The notes under the pieces were generated by a model, which saw only the letters and a list, made by a program, of their open reading frames with translations, was not told the origin of the DNA and made no database searches. A DNA stretch of 64,000 bases from Astrocystis sublimbata (lineage: Eukaryota; Ascomycota; Sordariomycetes; Xylariales; Xylariaceae). Of the stretch, positions 22,649 through 34,413 are shown piece after piece (position 1 is the stretch's first letter; the number at the start of each line of letters is the position of its first letter). The stretch is from NCBI GenBank assembly GCA_022453515.1, contig JAJNNY010000043.1, positions 124,001 to 188,000 on the forward strand, written 5' to 3'. A program made the position numbers and the translations under genes.

Positions 22649-24507
22649 GCGCGAGTAATGGTGCAGGAGACGATAATTACGAGTACAAGGATTTCGCGGC
22701 TATCTGCTATGATTGGAGGTTGGGATTTGGGTCAGAATGAATGCATCTGGAATACCTGGAGCTCTGTAACGGCAAATCACGTTTGCGGCTGCAACTAGAA
22801 GATGGGTTGAATGATGATGCTCATTTCACAGTATTTAGCCTACCCCGAACAAGATTCTGCGGTTACTAGATGGACTAGACGGAGACACTCGATGAATTCC
22901 AGAACGCTACACATGTGGATACCTAGCTACAAGCACACCAGTATACCTCGAGGGAATCTTTCGCGCTGCTTTACGGAAATTGCTCTGAAGTTAGGAAACA
23001 AAACTAGCTATTCAGTCAAGTCGTCTTTGAAATCCTCCTTGTTCGCTGAGCCCGAGAATAAGGAACCAGACAACACTTCTCTAGGGCGTGTCGCCGGATC
23101 ATACTGTAAAATTCGTCGGATAAGGGCCGTGACCGGGCGAGTCAACAAGCTAATCATGGCTAAAGCACTTACTGGAGCAGTCGGCGCCATCAGTGTAGAT
23201 AAAGTAGATGTGACCCTTTGCATATTAGCTCCTAGGCCAGCTTCGCCAGGAACGGACGGCACACAAGCAAGAGTGACCCTCGGGTTCGCATAACAGATCA
23301 CCAGATGTCAAAATATTGATGGCTTAATATTTCTGCGGCATTTTTCTTCTCTGTTTCTTAGCACTAGCTTTCAAAATCTACGCTGAAATGGACATTTTCC
23401 ATTGCAATTCAGTTGTATATCGGGGCACAGTGTTGCCTATGATTATCGTCAGAGTATATATTGCATACTGATGTAATGTTCAGGCCAGCACGTTAAAACG
23501 TTGGTCCTTCAAAGTTGTTTTACTTCACGCATGTATCATACCTTGCATCAAGCGAAGACGATGATGCACTTGGAGAATTAGACGAGGCTTATCTTCAACT
23601 CCAACAAGAAATCCGTTTCATGTGCTTGGCAGGGACATAATACCTACCACCCTCTGGTGCCTGAGCATAATTATGTAATTAGTCCAATTGAATGAATTTC
23701 TTGGGCGTGTACTGGTGATACTTGAGTGTCATACAGCAACACCAGATAGCTGAGGTACCTGGTTCATGTAAGGGTTGAATCACACAAGCTGTTTTGGAGA
23801 CGCAAGTGTTTCGATGCATGTACCGAAGAAACAGGTAGATTAACCGTAACCTTAAAGAGTAAGTTCTATAATGAATTACATTATATTTTGAAAGGTGACA
23901 AGGAACTTCAACCCACTCAGCAAAAATAGGTCCTAGCGTGATTCATACCCTATAATACAGACTGTTGAAATTCAAGATCATATACGAGCTCATAGGCACG
24001 TGACAGAATCTACCTAAGTAAGTGAGCAGGTCACCGGACTATTACCAATCAACGAGACATCCAGAAAGCTCGATGGGGTTTTGAAAATTATGTTTTGGGT
24101 ATTATCTGTATCCTCGCCATGCGGAAAGGCATGCGAGCAAACCTGTACCGTAACGACTTGCGCCGATTACTCCCCCCTTAACCTTAGCATCACTGAGCTC
24201 GCCATGCCCCTCTCAGCTATCCCACGTTTGAACTCCTCCCTCCCATATACACCGTTCATCGTTAAAGCAACCCAAATCTGCCTTCCCAACTACTGCGTGA
24301 GTGCCAGTAATACACATGCACATCGTCTCGTGCCTCGTCGTTGGTTGTTGATGAGTTTGTCCGCTAAGACCGCTGTGTCCAAAAAAATTCCCAGCTCTTT
24401 GTCATGAGGATCCTATGATGGGTTGGCAAGCCTCAATCTAGTCACTCGCAAAAACTCGTAGGGCTTGCTGGTATTGTACCCCATGATTCGCCGAGCCGAA
24501 AGTTGAC
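22649..24507. other. Intergenic, no supported gene
   Basis: About 1.9 kb between the MYND gene and ERV14 (convergent). Overlapping frames at 22811-23301 on both strands show no reliable domain. A GTAAGT...TTTTACAG pair exists on the reverse strand near 23185-23115, but joining it leads to a stop. Confidence 0.45.
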
Positions 24508-25182
24508 TTATGGCTTCTCGTCCTTGATCAGGGCAACGATCATGCTGTAGAGGTAGAAGAAAAACATGACGAGGTGGAAACCGAGCTTGAAGAATGACTC
24601 CTGTCTTGATGTTAGTTCCAGCCCGTAACTTGTGGCGGCGAGCGCGGAGATCTTGCCTTTTTGTGAACGTTGAGCTTCCTGAAGATCTCTGTGGCGTCGA
24701 GGAGGTGGGTGTTGTCAAGGATTCTATTGCGCGAACGTTAGCTATAATACCGCAGAAGGCTCGGGGATCCGGAGAAATGGAAGGATGCAACGCACTTCTT
24801 GACGTTCCAAGCGAGTAGCGGCAGGTTCAGTACTAGCGCAACCCAGTATCCGTTGATGAGGAAGAGTAGGGTCAAAAAGCCGTGTACGGCAGCCTCGGGG
24901 ATGATGTAGGTGTTCAGACGATTGCAGAGGTCGATAGGGTTGATGTAGTCACTATATTGTAGGCCGTGGCTGTTAGCAAGGCTGATGACCGATGACCGAT
25001 CATGGGGAAGAAGATGACGTCGATGGTGAGAACAGAGTCAAAGTGCGGAGAGCTTTCGCATAGTCGCGAGAAACGTACCATTCGAGATCGCTGTACATAA
25101 TGGTGAAGAAGACTTGGAGGAACAGGTTGACGGCATTTATCAGCACGGCGAGGAGGTATAACCACGCTTCGCCCGACATCAT
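24508..25182 (-). CDS. ERV14: Erv14/cornichon-family ER cargo receptor
   Basis: Four exons (25182-25079, 24951-24796, 24723-24657, 24600-24508) give 139 residues, or 138 if the second of two tandem ATGs is used. The protein reads through TM1 in [20 protein letters not shown], the cornichon signature [16 protein letters not shown]2 in [20 protein letters not shown], the loop with [19 protein letters not shown] and TM3 in [20 protein letters not shown]. Length and order match yeast Erv14, a COPII cargo receptor that exports membrane proteins from the ER. The third intron begins with GC rather than GT (AAG|GCAAGA) and ends GACAG; without it the conserved C-terminal TM cannot be reached in frame. 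Confidence 0.93.
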
Positions 25183-26092
25183 GACTGAGGTTAGTTAACT
25201 GGAGTTGGCGAATGGAGAAGAGGTTTGTTTTTATGGACCAGGGCCGTGGTCAAGCAAGAATGCAAGAATGGATGAATGCTGTTTCTTTTGCGACCTGAGC
25301 TATTCCGTGCAGTTGACGACGGGAGGTGGCCAGGGATGAGGGTTGTTGTCGCGGGTGTTGTCGTTGGTGTACTTGGTGTTGTTGATTGGACAGCAGCCGG
25401 ATCGGGTCGGGTGGCAGTGGCAGTTCGCAGCAAAGCTAAAGCTAAAAGCTAAAGGCTGGGGGTCTCGAATTGAGCTTGTCGGGCAGGCAGGAGAGGGCTG
25501 CTGCCGGGTTGGAGATGGCGTCGTGGACGGTGGAGGTTGGGGATCGGGCGCACAATGATTGATTGATGGTGCTGGGATGCTGGGAGCCTGGGATATTGTT
25601 CACTCGTGCGAGTCGCGCAGAGATCGGAGTGGGAGTGTGGGATGATGAAAGCGGCTTGGCTGCCCGCTGCCCGCGCCCGCGCCCCCGACCTCCTCATGCT
25701 CCTCCCCCAACTCGAAGCTACCCAAAGACTTAGGTAAGCTCTGCCCAAAGCTTTGGAAGCCAGAGCATGAACAGGTGGACTGTGCTGACACACTGTACTT
25801 GCACACCGACCGGCCTAGGTCTACGGTATTTTTTGAGGTTCAAGTTGTGTCCCCACCTGCCCCATTCGGGGTAAAAACTGGGACCACGCACGATACTTAG
25901 AATTAGTAGGTATTTTGGACAGTGCGCTTTTGTCCGACAGTTCTGACGAACAGCTGGGTGATAATATCTGACAGCCTCGACAGCTTCCATCAGCTGCAGC
26001 CGTCACGTAGCTGGCTTAGGTACCTATTCGGTAATGGTACGGTATTGTAGACCTCCTCCAGGAGCTGGCTGGGGGGCGCTCACCATGTGACA

Positions 26093-26108
26093 AGAGAGAG
26101 AGAGAGAG
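26093..26108. repeat. (GA)n microsatellite
   Basis: About eight uninterrupted AG units. Confidence 0.85.
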
Positions 26109-26313
26109 CCTCATCTGTGCCCAGTCAGTCGCAGCTGCATTGTTTAAGTGACCCGAGCTCGTACCTAGCAAGTATATATTTTGCCGAGGCAAGCATTAAG
26201 TAACGAAATTGGTAACACGGCTTGTGTCTTACATTGCGATGAACTTCCGAGATGGACTATTGCAAACCACCAATAGTACTGCGTGATGCTCCAGCGGCTT
26301 ATCTTGAGTTTGC

Positions 26314-26330
26314 AAAAAAAAAAAAAAAAA
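26314..26330. repeat. Poly-A run of 17
   Basis: Seventeen consecutive A residues in intergenic sequence, flanked by TTTGC and GCCCC. No retroelement is visible beside it. Confidence 0.9.
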
Positions 26331-26721
26331 GCCCCAAGTAACCACAATCGTGATGCCATCTATATAACAACTTGATCGGTCACAAGGCACAAGGCAAGTA
26401 CTACGCATACCTACCTCCATTGTAGAAGTGGTTCCCTCCGTGGTCCCAGGCGAGCCAGGTAGGTGCCCTGGGTAGTGACGACCTTGATTCCAGGTTCCAG
26501 GAACCCAGGCGTGCCAGGCCCTACTATTAGGTACCTGGCTGGCCATTGCGGCCATTTTTAGTTGCATGATTTATATAGCGAGACAAACACAGCATCCTTG
26601 CTCGTAATGTTGCATGCTACATATTGCCATTGGGTACGACTCTCGTCCTCGTTCTCGTGGACCGTCATGTTTGGCTTATCTTATGCATCATCATCATCAT
26701 TATCATTTTCTACAGCCTCCG

Positions 26722-28176
26722 CTACGAACCTCCGTTTGCGCCGTTCTCAGCCCCCGGCATAGGCACTGGTCCGCCCGGGGATGTCGGTAACCGTGCCGTC
26801 AACACCTCCACTCCGGTTTCTGTTACTAAGAATGTGTGTTCTGCAACACGTCAGTCATCGAAACGGGCTTCGTGGGCCGCCTGCACTCGACTTACCGAAC
26901 TGCGCCGTCCTCTTTCCGTCGATGGTGGTGCTTGTCCAGTTGTCCGGCCATGTGACGTCGCGATACTTGCCCAGCGCGATCATGGGCTCGATCGTGAAGG
27001 TCATACCCGGCTTGCATTCTCCCACGGCCTTGTTCTTGGCGTAATGCGGGATGTTGGGCGGCGAGTGGAAATGTGTGTTGACGCCGTGGCCGCAATACGT
27101 CCTGATGACGCTGCAGTTCTTGAGCTTGGCGTGCTTTTCGATCGCGTTACCGAACTCGCGTATTAAGGTGCCTGGCTTGATCAGCTTGGCCGCCTCGTCC
27201 AGACATTCCCTCGCCGCCTCGACCACGCGGACCGAATCAGGATCGGCCTTCGCCTTATCTCCGACGTAGTATGTCTCGTTCAGGTCCGCGTGGTAACCGC
27301 CGTGATATACCGAAACGTCCAGGTTGATGATATCACCGTCGAGCAGTACCCTCTGGTCGGGGATACCGTGGCAGATGACCTCATTGACCGACGTACAGAA
27401 CGACTTGGGGAAGTGGTTGTAATTCAGGGGGGACGGATACGACTATACAATGTCAGCGTGTCAGGTCGCTCTGTTCGCTGAATGTCGCAGGCATCGTGGC
27501 GCCGTAGAGCAGGAGACATGGCGCACCTTCCGCTCTATGGTAGCTTTGTGGCAGATGTCGTCGAGATAGTCGGTAGTGACGCCCGGCCGGATCTCGGCGG
27601 CCACGATGTCCAACACCTCTCGCCCTATCTTGCAAACCTTGCGCATGGCGTCCTGTCCCTTGGCATCCAAGATGTCGAACTTATTCCTGTTCAGGTACAT
27701 CTCGCTCTTGGGATAGCCATTGTCGGCGTAGTCGGGCCACGGGATGTCTTTCGGCACGGTGCGCTTCGGCGACAGTGGATACACGGGTCGCAGCGAGCCG
27801 GTGTAGTTGTACGCGGGGAAGGGGTTGTAAGCACCTGTGGCTGGATCGGGTTTAGATACGACTTTGGGAGTTCGGATTGCGTCAAGTATACCGTTCGCTG
27901 TCTTGCCCGCAGCGATTTTGTGCAGGGCTTTGTGGTCGCTCTATGCATGGGCGAAGTCATGGTCAGCGGTACAGCGCGGGACTGGCGGTGGGAGGGCAGA
28001 GGCAATGGCTGATGCGCAGGACGAACCCAGTTCTTTTTGAAGCAGTCTTGCGAACAGAAGATGCTGTCCTTGATCCCCAGCTTCAGACATGACGGGCACT
28101 GCAGAGTGCCGGCATCGTTTTGGCAGTCCTTGCCCAAGCATTTCAGCTTGGCCTCGGGCGCTGCCGTGCTTGCCAT
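26722..28176 (-). CDS. MAP1: Methionine aminopeptidase 1
   Basis: Exons 28176-28027, 27940-27527, 27442-26896 and 26840-26722 give 409 residues. Residues 13-50 form the N-terminal zinc finger of eukaryotic MetAP1 ([25 protein letters not shown], then SDHKALH). The catalytic M24 domain shows CHGIPD (H213), metal ligands D230 and D241 in [37 protein letters not shown] (H307), FTIEPMI and [11 protein letters not shown]. The enzyme removes initiator Met from nascent chains at the ribosome. The first donor is GTTCGT, weaker than the rest. The C-terminal tail is Gly/Pro-rich. The gene is head-to-head with BNA4 across 1.2 kb. Confidence 0.95.
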
Positions 28177-29358
28177 GGCGAAGGGACGTGTAGGTGTAGT
28201 GGAAGTGTGGTCGGTAAGCGAGTCGAGTCAATGGGATGGTGGTGCTTGCTCTGCGCCACGCTGCACGGAACTAGATGTTCAGAGCGATTATCGAAGGTAC
28301 GCGACCAACAACGCGCACAGGCGCCAACAAGTGCTGTGTGCTGTGTGTAGATGGTACTTCGTTGTCCCGACGCTGGATTCAGGTCGTCGCAAAAGTCAAC
28401 AAACTGCCCTCTAGTAGTAATCTTAGGTACATAAGGTTAGGTATGTACAGACAGTTGGAATGTACAAGCTAACTTCTCACTTTTCGCAGTGTCGAGGTGT
28501 AACGGCTGCCCCACCATGCACCCCCGAAGTGGGCTGTTTGATGGTGGGGCACGACAGTCCCGCCCCCCGGCACCCGTGCTCTCGGCTGCCCTCGGTCATT
28601 GTTGTTCTGGGCATCCCTTGTCGCAACGGCATAGGTAACATCATGTTAGCAGTATGTCGTGTATGTAGCGGGTACTACATCTACGCGATGGAATCCAGTT
28701 CAGGTGTAACCGTAACGGGATGGAGTGCTACAGTACCTACCTTGCAGGCCGAACCTTTACCTACCTACAGTACAGACATCACAAGCATGCATGTTGTAAG
28801 CTCTTGTGTGTCGCTTCGAGCGGCTATGGTTTTACTTTCGTCGCCTACGGATCTGGGCCTGACTGCTTTGTGATACTGGTTGACAACCCATTGTCCCTAG
28901 CTGCTGAAGTTGCCTGCTCGATGTATCGCTGCAGGTATCTGTCTCATCTGCTTGTCAATGCTACCTGTGGGACAGTGTCTCGGGTGTGTAAGTAAGCAAG
29001 TATGTACCTTGAACTGATGTAGATGATGGTGAGTTTATTCTATCCACCCATCAATGGGCCATCGTCATCCGTAGCCTGTGCCCGTACCTACCGACCGAGA
29101 GAAAGATCCAGATTATTCCGATCATAAGCCGATCGGTAAAGCACCTAATTAGCGCAGCGTGATTTGCCGAGTCAAGCCAGTAACCTACTTAGACCTAATG
29201 TTGAGTAAAGTAGCTTCTCGTCGACTACTACTCGAGATGATCGTATATGTTGAACTGTTGTTGATGACAACGGGCCGCTCGCTGGAGTTGACAATATCCC
29301 GCCTACGATATCGCGGGTGCAACTTTTAGTATCTTCATTGGTCACTCCGAGCCAGACG
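28177..29358. other. Divergent promoter region MAP1/BNA4
   Basis: Contains a perfect 11-bp inverted repeat at 28507-28551, CCCCRCC-rich stretches (28555-28575) and TACCTACC words (28425, 28735-28765). No gene is supported. Confidence 0.6.
28507..28551. promoter_or_regulatory. Inverted repeat TGCCCCACCAT/ATGGTGGGGCA
   Basis: Perfect 11-bp arms at 28507-28517 and 28541-28551 with a 23-bp spacer, 331 bp upstream of the MAP1 ATG. The arms contain GTGGGG, which fits the SYGGRG consensus for the fungal carbon repressor CreA. A role as a paired binding site is inference. Confidence 0.45.
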
Positions 29359-31117
29359 ATGGACAATTCCAGCCAGAGATACATCGTGGTTGGTGCCGGG
29401 CCTGTCGGTTCGCTGGCCGCCTTGTATGCTGCCAAAAGAGGACACCAGGTTGAGATCTATGAATTAAGAAGTGGTACGTGCTACCATGGAGCCATGGAGC
29501 CACTGAGCCACTGGATATGCTCGCTTTAGTTGCATTTGCATCGGCCTGGCCTCCTCTGATGCGACGTACGTTCCTCGACTGATTATTGGCCACAGATCTC
29601 CGCGATCCTTCGACAACCCCGTTGAATTTCACCAAATCTATCAATCTTGCACTCTCGGAGCGAGGCATCAATGCTATGCGCCATGCCGACAACGAAAAGT
29701 TGATCCAGCATGTCTTGTCTGCCACTATCCCCATGCGCGGGCGCATGATCCATGGGGAGAATCCCGAGGGTGCGCTTTACGAAGCCGCTCAGGATTATGA
29801 TGCACACGGGCGCGTATGTTAGCTCGACTCATCTGGAACCTATGCGTGTGAGACAGGTATATTGACTATTGTGCAGACCATCTACGCCGTAGACAGAGCA
29901 GGCCTCAATAAACGCCTGCTAGATGTTCTCGAAGAAATGCCCAATGTGAAATTCTTCTTCAACCATAAATTGACCGGCGCAGACTTCAAGAAAAGAAAGG
30001 CATGGTTTGAAGCCTCAGATCGGCACACATCCTCAGAGCGCGCCAGAGAAATTGAAGTCGATTTTGACCTGATGATTGGTGCTGATGGGGCACATTCCGC
30101 TGTGAGATATCATCTCATGAAGTACACACGGATGAACTATCAACAGGAATATGTCGACACTTTGTGGTGCGAATTCTCAATCAAGCCCAGAGACATCTCG
30201 AGGGGCGGAGACCTTGAATCAAAGTTCCGTATATCGCCCAATCACCTGCACATATGGCCAGGGAAAGAATTCATGTTTATTGCCATTCCAAGTGATGTAC
30301 GTGATACCCCGTTCTCTTCTAAGGAAAGCGGTATGCTAATGCGAATCAGGACGGCTCGTTCACTTGCACTTTGTTCATGCCCGGCGCCAACTTCGCCACT
30401 CTCGAGGCCGATCCATCCAAGCTGCCCGCATTTTTCGACTCGCATTTCCCAGGTGTCACAACACTCATAAGACCAGAGGAACTCATTTCCTCATTCGAGG
30501 CTAACCCCCACCTTCCTCTGATCAGCATCAAATGCCGCCCATATCATTTCTCCAGCTCCGTAGTCATCGTTGGAGATGCGGCGCACGCCATGGTGCCTTT
30601 CTACGGTCAAGGTATGAACGCGGGTCTCGAAGACGTTCGCATGCTCTTCTCCATTCTCGACAAGCACGCGACGGCCGAGAGCAATCACCCTAATCATCAG
30701 GTTGAGAACCACCCGGCCTTCCAGAGATCCATTGCCCTGAATGAGTACTCGACCGTCCGTGTTCCGGATGCTCACGCTATCAACGATCTAGCGCTGCAAA
30801 ACTATATCGAGATGCGCGCGTTGGTGCTGTCCCGTCTGTATCGTGTGCGGAAATTCCTGGAGGAGTTCCTGTCTGTTCATGTTCCGAGCTTGGGATGGGC
30901 TACTCAGTATTCGCGTGTCAGCTTCGGAAACATGAGATACTCCGAGGTGATTGCGAAAAGCCAGCACCAGGGCAAGGTATTAACGCGAGCGCTTCTTCTT
31001 CTACTTGCGACCCCCATTGTGGGATCTCTGGGTGTCATCTTGGCACGCCGACGTTTCGGTGCAACCCAGACTCCTTTCGAAGTTTTGAGGGGCTTAATCG
31101 GGGAAGTCTTGCACTGA
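29359..31117 (+). CDS. BNA4: Kynurenine 3-monooxygenase
   Basis: Exons 29359-29473, 29596-29813, 29877-30296 and 30350-31117 join to 506 residues. Residues 8-20 hold the FAD Rossmann motif VVGAGPVG. The KMO signatures [21 protein letters not shown] and [10 protein letters not shown] follow, then the second FAD motif [20 protein letters not shown] with [14 protein letters not shown]-terminal hydrophobic segment ([18 protein letters not shown]) fits the outer-mitochondrial-membrane anchor of this flavoprotein. It hydroxylates L-kynurenine to 3-hydroxykynurenine with NADPH and O2, in de novo NAD synthesis from tryptophan. The junctions RS|DLRDP, GR|TIY and PSD|DGS are in frame. Confidence 0.93.
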
Positions 31118-31519
31118 GGGGTGTTCTTGACTACTTATCCAGTTGATCATGCCCAGAGGAGATTTTGTTACAGTGCTTGAGACAGTATCGGAATAGGTGA
31201 TTAACGTCGTGACCGAAAAAGAAAGTTGAAATCAATGTAATCGGCTGCGCAAGTTGCTGAGAGCCAACTCTGCGCCGCCATTCCCTACTGTGGCAAACAA
31301 GCGAGCAAGCCAGGCTGTTCAAGGGTTCAAACGTGAGGGCTGCTATTTAATTGATGATCAACAAAGTTAAGAACCACGATAATTAAATCGTGGACGCTAC
31401 ATCTTGAATATTACAAGTCTTGTTCCAAATATCGCTATATTCTCTCAAAACTCTGGCTATAACTATGGCTATACCAAGTATTGATAAATGTAGGTATGTA
31501 TATTGATTAAACAGCTCAC
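31118..31519. other. Convergent 3' intergenic
   Basis: 3' flanks of BNA4 and the Tm-1-like gene, AT-rich. Nothing else is seen. Confidence 0.6.
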
Positions 31520-32975
31520 TCAAGATGCCTGCTTGGCTTCAACAAGGTCAACCAACCTACGAGCAATATCCTCAGCCCATGTCTGATCATTGACGTCAAC
31601 ATCAACCTGTTTCACCACAATACCACTCCCATCGAGCCCACTCTTAATCGCGCCGAACAGAGCATCGTCCGCCTTCTTGTCGTAGAACAGCTGCCCCTCG
31701 ACAGCAACAACCGATGTTCCCTTGAGCGGAAGCCATACCTCGATCATGCTAGGGTCGGTGCAGTTGTCCCGCAACCTGCTCGCCATCCTCTTCCCGAGCT
31801 CGTCGCATTCTTCAGCGTTGGTGCGTATGATGGTCACCGAGGGATTGTGCTCGTATATGGTCCTGTCGTGGAACTTCTCCGGGAGTGTATCCTTTGGCCC
31901 AAAGTTCACCATGTCGAGGGCCCCGACGCTGACAATCTGCGGCACCCCTACCTTGGCGGCGGCCGTGAGTCGGTCTGGGCCGGCGCTCATCACGCCGCCC
32001 ACCAGCTCATCTGCAAGCTCTGTTGTCGTAAGATCGAGGACACCGTCGAGTCGGCGTTCGCGGATCAGGCGCTCCACTTTCTTGAATCAGTATTTATTGT
32101 TCATTCAATAATGTGGGTAGTTTCAAGGAGAATATGCTCCAATTCCAAGTTCAGGTAGGTAAGTACGTAGGCAATGAGGAGGGTTTTTTGACCGCATGGT
32201 CTGTCAATGTAAATTCTGTCTTTAACGCGCCTCTTAAAACAAGGGAAGTATACTTACTTGCTCGCCCGCCCGCGCCCGTGGCGTGGAAGACGTAGACTTC
32301 ATAGCCCTGCGCATCGAGGTAGTGTCGCGCAACATCAACAGCCGGGGTCGTGACGCCAAACATGGTGATTCCTATGCCCTTCTTCCGTGTCTTGCCATCT
32401 TTCGGCGCCTCGCTCGCCGCACCCCTAGAGGCATAACTCTGCGCCATGCCCGCAATGGCTGCGGCCGCGTTGGCAACCACGGCTCGCAGCACCTCGTTCA
32501 ACCCCGCGATGTCCACCACGCTGTACATCATGGTGATGTCCGTCTCGCCAACATACGAGCTCGTGTCGCCCGATGCGACAGTCGAGACGATGAGCTTCGG
32601 GAGGGTCAAGGGCAGCTCGCGCATGACGGCCGAGGCAATGCTGGTGCCGCCGCTGCCGCCGAGGGAGACGACGCCGTGCACTTTGCCCGCGTCGACCAAT
32701 TCCTTGATCACAGCCCTAGCACCGTTGATCATGGTCGTGATGAGCTCGCCACGGGGTAGCGATTGTACGGCGCCACCATCATGGCCACTGCGCTTGTAGA
32801 CTTCGGGCTGAGAGATGGTGATGGCCTCATGGTGTGTCTCGGAGCGGCCCGCGTCAACGAGAACTACGTTGATTGAGGGATTGGATTCCAGAATCTGCGA
32901 TCTGAGATACAGGTGCTCATCGAGCTTGGTGTCGAGAGTGCCAACGACAACGACACTGGCGGCTGTTTCGGTCAT
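31520..32975 (-). CDS. Tm-1-like / UPF0261 family protein
   Basis: Two exons, 32975-32258 and 32076-31520, around a 181-nt intron (donor GTAAGT, acceptor GAAAG) give 424 residues. The acceptor four bases upstream would break frame; the chosen one makes GGRAMERLIRE, the form expected in this family. Signatures: VVVGTLDTKLDEHLYLR at the N-terminus, GVVSLGGSGGTS near residue 105, MFGVTTPAVD, HATGAGGRA and GVLDLTTTELADELVGGVMS. This is the UPF0261 fold, the N-terminal domain of plant Tm-1, which in tomato binds viral replication proteins. The ancestral fungal and bacterial role is unknown. The neighbour on the opposite strand encodes the other Tm-1 domain from a shared promoter. Confidence 0.85.
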
Positions 32976-33326
32976 TATGGTTGCGTGTGTAGATTATTAT
33001 TTGGTCAAGAGATTAAAGTATGCCGAACCGATGCTCGGTTCACTGCCTTGTATAAGACAATTACGCAGGTTGTGCTCTTTACAGTAAGGAAGGGGATGCG
33101 CTGAGGTGGGGAAGCTGAGCAGCTTGTGAGCTGATACTACCAGAGTGACGACATCCTGCTTGATATATTGAATTCCGAGAGCCCCTCCATCCCCTTTGTA
33201 TCTCCATCCAATTGAATAATTATATTCATACTACCTACCTAGGTACCTTATGTATGACCTGTCTCTTTCGCCACCACTTCAGTAAACAGTAACTGCCGCC
33301 CCGGATACCAGCAACAATATCTCACA
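32976..33326. promoter_or_regulatory. Bidirectional promoter of the Tm-1-type pair
   Basis: Only 351 bp separate the two start codons. The interval holds a CCAAT box (33208-33212), AT-rich stretches (TGATATATTGAA near 33160; TAATTATATTCAT near 33218) and the motif CTACCTACCTAGGTACC (33230-33247). Sharing is inferred from distance. Confidence 0.6.
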
Positions 33327-34160
33327 ATGGCGCCATTCGCACGTGCCGACATCCTCAAGCGCTTCCGCGACACCATCGCCGCCAAGCAGCCCATCGTGGG
33401 CGCCGGCGCCGGCATCGGCCTGTCCGCCAAATTCGCCGAGGCCGGCGGCGCAGATCTCATCATCATCTATAACTCGGGCCGCTTCCGGATGGCCGGTCGG
33501 GGCTCGCTGGCGGGGCTGATGCCGTACGGCGACGCCAACGCCATCGTCGTCGACATGGCCAGGGAAGTGCTGCCGGTTGTGAAGAACACCCCGGTGCTGG
33601 CGGGCGTGTGCGGCACCGACCCCTTCCGCGACATACAGACCTTCCTGCGCCAGCTGAAGGACCTCGGGTTCAGCGGCGTGCAGAACTTCCCCACCGTCGG
33701 CCTCATCGACGGCTCCTTCCGCGCCAACCTCGAGGAGACCGAGATGGGCTACGGGCTTGAGGTCGAGATGGTGCGTCTCGCGGCGCAGATGGATCTTCTC
33801 ACTACCCCTTACGTGTTCAACGTCGACGAGGGCGTCGCCATGACCGAGGCTGGCGCTGACGTCCTTGTGGCGCATATGGGTCTCACTACTAGCAAAGGCA
33901 TTGGAGGGAAGACGGGGAAGAGCCTCGATGACTGCGTCACTTTGATACAGGAGATACGCGATGCGGCGGTCAAGGTCAGGGAGGATGTCATCGTGCTGTG
34001 CCATGGGGGCCCCATTGCGGAAGTCAGGGATGCAGAGTACGTTTTGTCACGAACGAAAGGTGTTCACGGCTTTTTCGGCGCCAGTAGCATGGAGAGAATA
34101 CCTGTTGAGGCTGCTATCACAGAGACTACGAAAGGGTTCAAGGGCATAAAACCTCAATAA
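33327..34160 (+). CDS. TIM-barrel protein, PEP-hydrolase-like family (Tm-1 C-terminal domain)
   Basis: Single-exon frame of 277 residues. It reads [110 protein letters not shown] and [13 protein letters not shown]. These are landmarks of the TIM-barrel signal-transduction / phosphoenolpyruvate-hydrolase-like family (Pfam PEP_hydrolase). Plants carry this domain fused behind the UPF0261 domain in Tm-1. The substrate is not established. Codon use is more GC-rich than in nearby genes, especially in the first 450 nt, which usually reflects higher expression. It is divergently paired with the UPF0261 gene. Confidence 0.85.
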   Translation: MAPFARADILKRFRDTIAAKQPIVGAGAGIGLSAKFAEAGGADLIIIYNSGRFRMAGRGSLAGLMPYGDANAIVVDMAREVLPVVKNTPVLAGVCGTDPFRDIQTFLRQLKDLGFSGVQNFPTVGLIDGSFRANLEETEMGYGLEVEMVRLAAQMDLLTTPYVFNVDEGVAMTEAGADVLVAHMGLTTSKGIGGKTGKSLDDCVTLIQEIRDAAVKVREDVIVLCHGGPIAEVRDAEYVLSRTKGVHGFFGASSMERIPVEAAITETTKGFKGIKPQ

Positions 34161-34413
34161 CTAGCTGCTAGCGCGATACCATACAAAGTTGCAATGATCA
34201 ACGCCGAGGCATGCTTTAACTCGATATTTTCATCTGGTATCATTTAGTGACCCCCGGCCAATAGGAAACCTATCAATGCCCCTGGGTAGAGACGACGACC
34301 TGTGGTTTATGCCCTTCGCCCAGATTTTATTCGGAACTGTATGCCATTGCAATAATAACATGGACATTGCATGCTGTGAGGACCGTAAGTATTAAGCAGG
34401 CTGGTAGCTATAT

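Larger units (their letters stand above)
25183..26721. other. Intergenic with simple repeats
   Basis: Promoter side of ERV14 and the 3' end of MAP1. It holds a GA microsatellite, a 17-base A run and scattered AGGTACCT words (26012, 26530). The overlapping frames at 25190-26000 are low-complexity shadows. Confidence 0.6.

Noticed and set aside
23008..23301. Reverse frame with LIRRILQYDPATRP, superficially like a protein-kinase C-lobe end
   Set aside because: Only about 15 residues look kinase-like, no other kinase motif is nearby, and an internal GTAAGT...TTTTACAG pair would cut the very segment.
26314..26330. Poly-A run as the tail of a retroposed gene or LINE
   Set aside because: No coding remnant or target-site duplication is visible next to it.
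32077..32090. Acceptor CAAG four bases upstream in the UPF0261 gene
   Set aside because: It shifts the frame; GAAAG gives GGRAMERLIRE in frame.
33279..34004. Reverse-strand 241-residue frame opposite the TIM-barrel gene
   Set aside because: Antisense shadow of GC-rich codons, rich in His/Ala/Val/Glu with no domain character.
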